The position numbers and the translations under genes were made by a program. Under the pieces are notes generated by a model. That model worked only from the letters and a program-made list of their open reading frames with translations, was not told where the DNA came from and did no database searches. From Myxococcales bacterium (lineage in GTDB: Bacteria; Myxococcota; Myxococcia; Myxococcales; Myxococcaceae), in NCBI GenBank assembly GCA_016191815.1, contig JACPVI010000061.1, positions 1 through 64,000 on the forward strand: a stretch of DNA of 64,000 bases, read 5' to 3'. This document shows positions 60,046-64,000 of this stretch, piece after piece. The number at the start of each line of letters is the position of its first letter. The stretch's first letter is position 1.

Positions 60046-62193
60046 TCACGCCGGCTCGACGCGGCAGGTGAGCGAGCGGTAGGCGGGGAAACCGGTGAGC
60101 GGGTCGAGCTGGCCTCCATCGGTGAGCAAGTTGGCGTTGGCATTCTCCCAGCCCGCCGGCAGCACTACCGTCTCCGGGTGGATTCGCTCGGTGACTCTGG
60201 CCCTGAGCACGATTCGCCCGCGCAAAGACACCACCGCCACCCTCTGGCCGTCCTTCACTCCCGCCCTCCGCGCCGCCTCCGGGTGAAGCTCGGCCAACGG
60301 CTCCGGCATCTTCCCGGCGATGGAGGGGATGCGCCGGAACTGCGAGTTGATGTACGGGCGCGTCCTGGGGCCGGTGAGGAGGATGAACGGAAACTCCGCG
60401 GTGGGCTTCTCGCCCGGCTCGGTCCATTCCGGCAGCGGCGGCGCGCCGAAGCGCTCCATGGTGCCGCTGCGAAGCTCGATCCTCCCCGAGGGAGTGGGAA
60501 AGCGCGGCAAGGGTGTCCCCGGCGCCGCCGCCAGCGGAGTCAGCGCGCGCGATTCGTCCCTCATGAAGGGCACCCTCGGCGCGTCGATGGCCTCCTGGAA
60601 GCTGCCCCAGGGGAAGTAGCGGCCCAGCCCCAAGGCCCGCGCCAGCTCGAAGAGCACCTTCCAGTCCGGCCAGCTCTGGTGCTGCTCCGGCACCAGGCTG
60701 CTCCGGGCCACCTTGGCGTCCTCCTCGCCGGGGCCCACCTCCACCGCCTCGGCGAAGGTGGCCGCGGGCAACACGTAGTCGGAGCGCTCTCCCGAAGCGG
60801 TGAGGAAGGGGTCCACCGTCACCAGCAGCTCCAGCTTCTCCGCCGCCTCCAGCATCCGCGCCGAGCCGGGTGAAGTGACCAGCGCGTTGGAGCCGATGAG
60901 GATGAGCGCCCGGAGCGGATAGGGCTTGTCCTCCAGGATGGCCCGGGGGAAGAGCATCCCCTGGGCCTGGCGGTTGAAAACCTCGTAGAGCGGAATCTCC
61001 TCGTAGCCGATGGGGCGCGCCTGAGCCTTTGGAGGCAAAGGCTCAGGAGTCGCCAGCCGGTACAAAGGAGGGAGCAGCTCGCCGAAAAAGCCCGGCCCGG
61101 GCCTGTTCATCAGCTGCGCGCCGCCCGGCACGTCCACGTAGCCGCAGAGCGCGGAGAGCGCCGCCACCGCCCGCACCGTCTGGAGCCCGCTGCGATGATG
61201 CTCGATGCCCAGCCCATCCCACACCGAGGCCGGACCATGTTGGGCGAACATCCTCGCCGCCTCGGCAATCTTCGCTGCCGGCACCGATGTCACCTCGGCG
61301 GCGCGCTCCGGGGGGAATTGGGCCGCGAGAAGGCGGAACTCCTCGAAGCCCACCGCCTCCTCGGCGTGCTTGTGGTAGAGGCCCAAGGAGAGCAGCACCT
61401 GGGCCATCGCCAGCGCCAGGGCCCCGTCCGAGCCAGGCCGGACCTGGAGGTGCAAGGTGGCCCTCTCCGCCAGCTCGGTGCGGATGGGGTCCACCACGAT
61501 GAGCTTCTTTCCATCCAGCGACATCGCCTCGCACAGGTGCGCAAACGGCGGCGCGGTGAAGGTGGGGTTGGCGCCCCAGACCACCAGCGTCCGGGCGTGG
61601 CGCAGATCCGCCCTGGCGTTGGAGCCGTAGGTGAGCGCCTTTCCCATCCTCCCCGCGGCCTCGCACTGGCTCGCCACCGTGGCCAGGTTGGGCGTGCCGA
61701 AGGCCTGGCAGAAGCGGTGCAGCATGTGGATGAGCGGATGGCGAACGAAGGGCCAGCCGGTCTGGATGGCCAGGGCCTGCGGTCCGTATTGAGCCTTCAC
61801 CTGGTTCAGCCGGGAGGCGATTTCCGCGAGCGCCTGCTCCCAGGGCACTTCCCGGAAGCCGCCCTCCTCCCGGCGCAGGGGGCGCCTTATCCGGTGATGG
61901 GAGTGCACCACCTCGCGCAGCGCCCAGCCGTGGTGGCAGACGAAGCCCTTGGTCTGCGAGGCGGGGTCTCCCTCCACCCTCAGCAAGCGGCTCCCGCGCG
62001 AGGTGGCGATGACGCCGCAGTGCATGGTGCAGATGCGGCAGGTGCCCTTCACCTCCCGCTCGGCCAAGGCCTTCTTCCCGAACAGCCCCAGCCCCGCGCC
62101 GCAGGCGCCCAGCCCGGCTAGTTGGGCGAGCTGGAGCGCCCTCCTCCGGCTCATCGCGGTGCCCAGGATGGCCCGGAGAGGATTGCGCCTCAT
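60046..62193 (-). CDS. Tat-exported molybdopterin oxidoreductase (DMSO reductase superfamily)
   Basis: 715 residues from ATG 62193 (site GGAGGTGAAGGG). Twin-Arg signal 'SRRRALQLAQLAGL' near residue 15. A [4Fe-4S] site follows: 'GTCRICTMHCG' and 'GFVCHHGWA' (C-x2-C-x3-C-x26-C). The molybdenum ligand is probably Cys in 'VASQCEAAGRMG', as in Nap-, formate- or thiosulfate/polysulfide-type enzymes. The body has bis-MGD-binding motifs ('LVVWGANPTFTAPPF', 'LILIGSNALVTSPGSARM') and the C-terminal 'VLPAGWENANANLLTDGG'. Shorter than NapA. It is the last gene of an ATGA-coupled operon with NapG- and NapH-like electron carriers; substrate unknown. Confidence 0.9.
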   Translation of the reverse strand: MRRNPLRAILGTAMSRRRALQLAQLAGLGACGAGLGLFGKKALAEREVKGTCRICTMHCGVIATSRGSRLLRVEGDPASQTKGFVCHHGWALREVVHSHHRIRRPLRREEGGFREVPWEQALAEIASRLNQVKAQYGPQALAIQTGWPFVRHPLIHMLHRFCQAFGTPNLATVASQCEAAGRMGKALTYGSNARADLRHARTLVVWGANPTFTAPPFAHLCEAMSLDGKKLIVVDPIRTELAERATLHLQVRPGSDGALALAMAQVLLSLGLYHKHAEEAVGFEEFRLLAAQFPPERAAEVTSVPAAKIAEAARMFAQHGPASVWDGLGIEHHRSGLQTVRAVAALSALCGYVDVPGGAQLMNRPGPGFFGELLPPLYRLATPEPLPPKAQARPIGYEEIPLYEVFNRQAQGMLFPRAILEDKPYPLRALILIGSNALVTSPGSARMLEAAEKLELLVTVDPFLTASGERSDYVLPAATFAEAVEVGPGEEDAKVARSSLVPEQHQSWPDWKVLFELARALGLGRYFPWGSFQEAIDAPRVPFMRDESRALTPLAAAPGTPLPRFPTPSGRIELRSGTMERFGAPPLPEWTEPGEKPTAEFPFILLTGPRTRPYINSQFRRIPSIAGKMPEPLAELHPEAARRAGVKDGQRVAVVSLRGRIVLRARVTERIHPETVVLPAGWENANANLLTDGGQLDPLTGFPAYRSLTCRVEPA

Positions 62194-62762
62194 CCCTTCA
62201 CCTCCGGGGGCACGATGCGGATGGCGTGGGCCAGCTTGGGGCAGGCCTCCTCGCAGAGGCCGCAGCCCACGCACTTCTCCGGCTCGAAGAGCGGCGCCTG
62301 CTGCGGGCCGACCAAGACCACCGCCGAGCCGGCGTAGGGGCAGGCGTAGAAGCAAATCCGGCAGACGCCCTGGCCCGCCCAGGGGATGCACTTCTTCCGG
62401 TCCAGCACCGGCTTGCCCATCTTCACCTTGGCCTGCACCGCGGCGGGGTCTCCCGGAGTCGGCTCCAAGGCGCTGGTGGGGCAAACCTCGGTGCACTTCA
62501 TGCACAGGATGCAGCCCCTCGCATCCAGCTCGAGGAAGGGCAAGTCGGCCGAGAAGAAGTCGAGCCCGCTGTGGAAGCGGATGGCCTTGGGCGGGCACAC
62601 CTCGGCGCAGCGGAAGCACCTGATGCAACGGCGCTCGAAGTCGCCCAGCTTGGCGCCCGGCGGACGGATGCGCGAGGCCGCCTTGGCCAGCTTGGCCTTG
62701 AGGCCGGCTGTGGCACCGGCCAGGAGGGCGAGCGCGCCGCCGATGAAGCCGCGGCGATTCAT
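62190..62762 (-). CDS. NapG/MauM-type periplasmic ferredoxin with four [4Fe-4S] sites
   Basis: 190 residues from ATG 62762 (site GGAGGGCGGAG). N-terminal twin-Arg-like 'MNRRGFIGGALALLAG'. Four cluster motifs in order: 'CIRCFRCAEVCPP', 'CILCMKCTEVCPT', 'CIPWAGQGVCRICFYACP' (C-x8-C-x2-C-x3-C) and 'CVGCGLCEEACPK', the NapG arrangement. In Nap systems NapG takes electrons from the quinol dehydrogenase NapH. Its ATG overlaps the napH-like stop and its stop overlaps the oxidoreductase start, both ATGA. Confidence 0.92.
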   Translation of the reverse strand: MNRRGFIGGALALLAGATAGLKAKLAKAASRIRPPGAKLGDFERRCIRCFRCAEVCPPKAIRFHSGLDFFSADLPFLELDARGCILCMKCTEVCPTSALEPTPGDPAAVQAKVKMGKPVLDRKKCIPWAGQGVCRICFYACPYAGSAVVLVGPQQAPLFEPEKCVGCGLCEEACPKLAHAIRIVPPEVKG

Positions 62763-63793
62763 GCTCCGCCCTCCCCGCGGGGAAGTGGGGCCCCTCGGCC
62801 CCGCTCGGGGCGAGAGGGGACGGGGCGGGCGGGGGCGCCGGCCGAAAGAGCCGCGCGGCCTACCTCGAACTTGAGCGCGCCGGTGGGGCACACCGCGATG
62901 CAGCGGCCGCATCTTTCGCAGCCCGAGTCCAACCGGTCGCTCATCGGCTGCTGCCCCAGGTTGCACACCACGTCGCAGAGGGTGCAATCGGTGCAGGCCT
63001 GCTTCGCCCTCCGCACCCGGATGGGGGAGAGCGCTCCCAGGAGGGAGAACAGCGCCCCGCCCGGGCAAAGGGAGCGGCAGAAGCCCGCCCGGGAGACGAA
63101 GGTGTCGAAGAGGAAGGCCGCCAGTAGCACCAGCGCCCCACCTCCCAGCCCTCCGTAGAAGACGGCCCGGAATACCTCCCGGCCAATCAAGGAAGGCGGG
63201 TAGACGAGGCCGATGAGCTGGGTCCCGCCGAGCGCGGTGGCCAACAGCAGCGCGGCGAGGAGGAAAAGCGGCGCTCGCCGGGGCAGCCTCACCTCGGGCA
63301 GCCGAACGCCCACTCGGCGAAGGAGCGCCCTCGCCGCGTTGCTCGCCGCGAGCAGGGGCAGATAGGGACAGAGCCAGCCGCAGAAGAACCGCCCCAAGAG
63401 CACCACCAGGAGCAGCGTGGGGAGGACGCCGATGGCCACCTCCCAGTCGAAGGAGCGCGCGGCGAGGAGGGCGGCGGCGGCGAGCGGGTCCAGCATCTCC
63501 AGGCCGAGCAGCTCCACCGTCCAGGGAGCGCCCACCAAAGGAGGAAGCTCGAGGTGCGGAACCCGCGCGGCGAGGCCGACCCAGCGGCCGCCTCCGGTCA
63601 GGCCGGCGCTGTCCAGCTCGTTGCGCGAGAGGTGCCACAGCGGCGCCAGGAAGACCAGCGCCACCGAAAGCGAGAGAAAAAGCCGGCGGGTGCGCTGGTA
63701 GCGCCGCGCCCGCTTGAGGAACAGGTCTGCGGGCCCGATGCGCGAGAGGGCGGACTGCCTACCGGCGCGCTCCGGACGGCGGGCGCTGGCCAT
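62759..63793 (-). CDS. NapH/MauN-type membrane ferredoxin (quinol dehydrogenase subunit)
   Basis: 344 residues. Four to five transmembrane helices, with the two conserved Cys motifs of the family on the membrane face: 'FFCGWLCPYLPLL' and 'RAGFCRSLCPGGALF'. After the last helix are two [4Fe-4S] motifs, 'CTDCTLCDVVCNLG' and 'CERCGRCIAVCPT', and a charged Pro/Arg-rich tail. The N-terminal insert between helices 1 and 2 is longer than in NapH of enterobacteria. First gene of the operon; it would oxidise menaquinol and pass electrons to the NapG-like protein. Confidence 0.92.
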   Translation of the reverse strand: MASARRPERAGRQSALSRIGPADLFLKRARRYQRTRRLFLSLSVALVFLAPLWHLSRNELDSAGLTGGGRWVGLAARVPHLELPPLVGAPWTVELLGLEMLDPLAAAALLAARSFDWEVAIGVLPTLLLVVLLGRFFCGWLCPYLPLLAASNAARALLRRVGVRLPEVRLPRRAPLFLLAALLLATALGGTQLIGLVYPPSLIGREVFRAVFYGGLGGGALVLLAAFLFDTFVSRAGFCRSLCPGGALFSLLGALSPIRVRRAKQACTDCTLCDVVCNLGQQPMSDRLDSGCERCGRCIAVCPTGALKFEVGRAALSAGAPARPVPSRPERGRGAPLPRGEGGA

Positions 63794-63841
63794 TTCCCCT
63801 TCGATGCTAGTCGCCGCTCGGCGAGGCCGGCAAGGCGAGCG

Positions 63842-64000
63842 CTACACCTCGAGAGGAGGCTGGGGGCCGGGGACGACTCCCGCGATGTCCGGGTCCTCCT
63901 CCCCGGGCTGGCGCGGCGGCCGCTCGGACTTGAGGCGCTTGCGCTCCGCCCGCTTGGCCTCCTTCTCCTGCCGGTGCTGCAAGCGTGCCTGCTCCTTCTG
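63842..64000 (-). CDS. C-terminal part of a charged, helical protein (truncated by window edge)
   Basis: 52 residues before a TAG at 63842-63844; the 5' end lies beyond the window. The visible part is strongly charged and probably coiled coil ('QKEQARLQHRQEKEAKRAER', 'KRLKSERPPRQPGEEDPDIA') with a Pro-rich end. Too little to assign a family. It lies 48 bases upstream of the NapH-like gene on the same strand and may belong to the same transcript. Confidence 0.55.
   Translation of the reverse strand, partial: QKEQARLQHRQEKEAKRAERKRLKSERPPRQPGEEDPDIAGVVPGPQPPLEV

Overview
The window is uniformly GC-rich, with G/C at most third codon positions, and reads as a chromosomal segment of a myxobacterium (Myxococcota). 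The signs are 13 predicted lipoproteins, secreted proteins with Asp-Ala-Gly-rich linkers, a cell-wall amidase and a glycoside hydrolase ending in MYXO-CTERM-like tails (Gly/Cys motif, hydrophobic helix, Arg cluster), two eukaryotic-type Ser/Thr kinases, myxobacterial propeller lipoproteins, and a HrcA of deltaproteobacterial type. No assignment below family level is possible from sequence alone.

Layout. 1-11.9 kb: a surface protein with tail-fibre-like motifs, a multidomain amidase, hrcA, a run of lipoproteins (M19 dipeptidase, two EEP-fold phosphodiesterase-like proteins, a propeller protein). 12-19 kb: type I glutamine synthetase glnA, a CAP-domain lipoprotein, a TMEM43-type membrane protein, two secreted proteins, a DJ-1/PfpI protein. 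19-23 kb: a vapBC-type toxin-antitoxin pair, a MYXO-CTERM glycoside hydrolase, a divergent aldehyde dehydrogenase. 23.0-24.75 kb: a cluster of broken genes (DUF2231/cytochrome c fragments, cytochrome P460 3' fragment, AAA/DUF4143 ATPase with an internal deletion). 24.8-28.9 kb: outer-membrane-like protein, zinc-ribbon Ser/Thr kinase and two tightly coupled secreted proteins. 29-35.65 kb: class III adenylate cyclase, a VolA-like surface lipase followed by a FadL porin, then a scar with a tRNA-3'-end-like sequence and the last 29 codons of a yqeY-type gene. 35.7-40.7 kb: PKD/beta-helix lipoprotein overlapping a FlgO/PEGA-like gene, Gly-rich lipoprotein. 40.9-49.1 kb: giant acyl-CoA dehydratase activase, sigma-54 activator, helix-hairpin-helix-like lipoprotein, AraC regulator, with two copies of a 49-bp repeat between convergent gene pairs. 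49.2-55.3 kb: GH25-like lysozyme lipoprotein, ECF sigma/anti-sigma/secreted protein operon, tail-anchored protein, class 3 lipase. 55.5-60 kb: intact AAA/DUF4143 ATPase, Cys-rich repeat peptide, second Ser/Thr kinase, histidine kinase, STAS-like protein. 60-63.8 kb: an ATGA-coupled NapH-like / NapG-like / Tat-exported molybdopterin oxidoreductase operon. The right edge holds the 3' end of a charged protein.

How the parts work together: much of the segment is a secretome and surface-degradation module (amidase, lysozyme, glycosidase, lipases, dipeptidase) typical of a predatory or saprophytic lifestyle. The VolA-FadL pair would release fatty acids at the cell surface and import them. The Nap-like operon would pass quinol electrons to a periplasmic molybdoenzyme of unknown substrate. 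The best candidates for something little described are that reductase operon, the two kinase or lipoprotein plus FlgO-like units, the Cys-rich repeat peptide, and the two DUF4143 ATPases with promoters abutting their start codons, one of which has a perfect inverted repeat in its promoter spacer.
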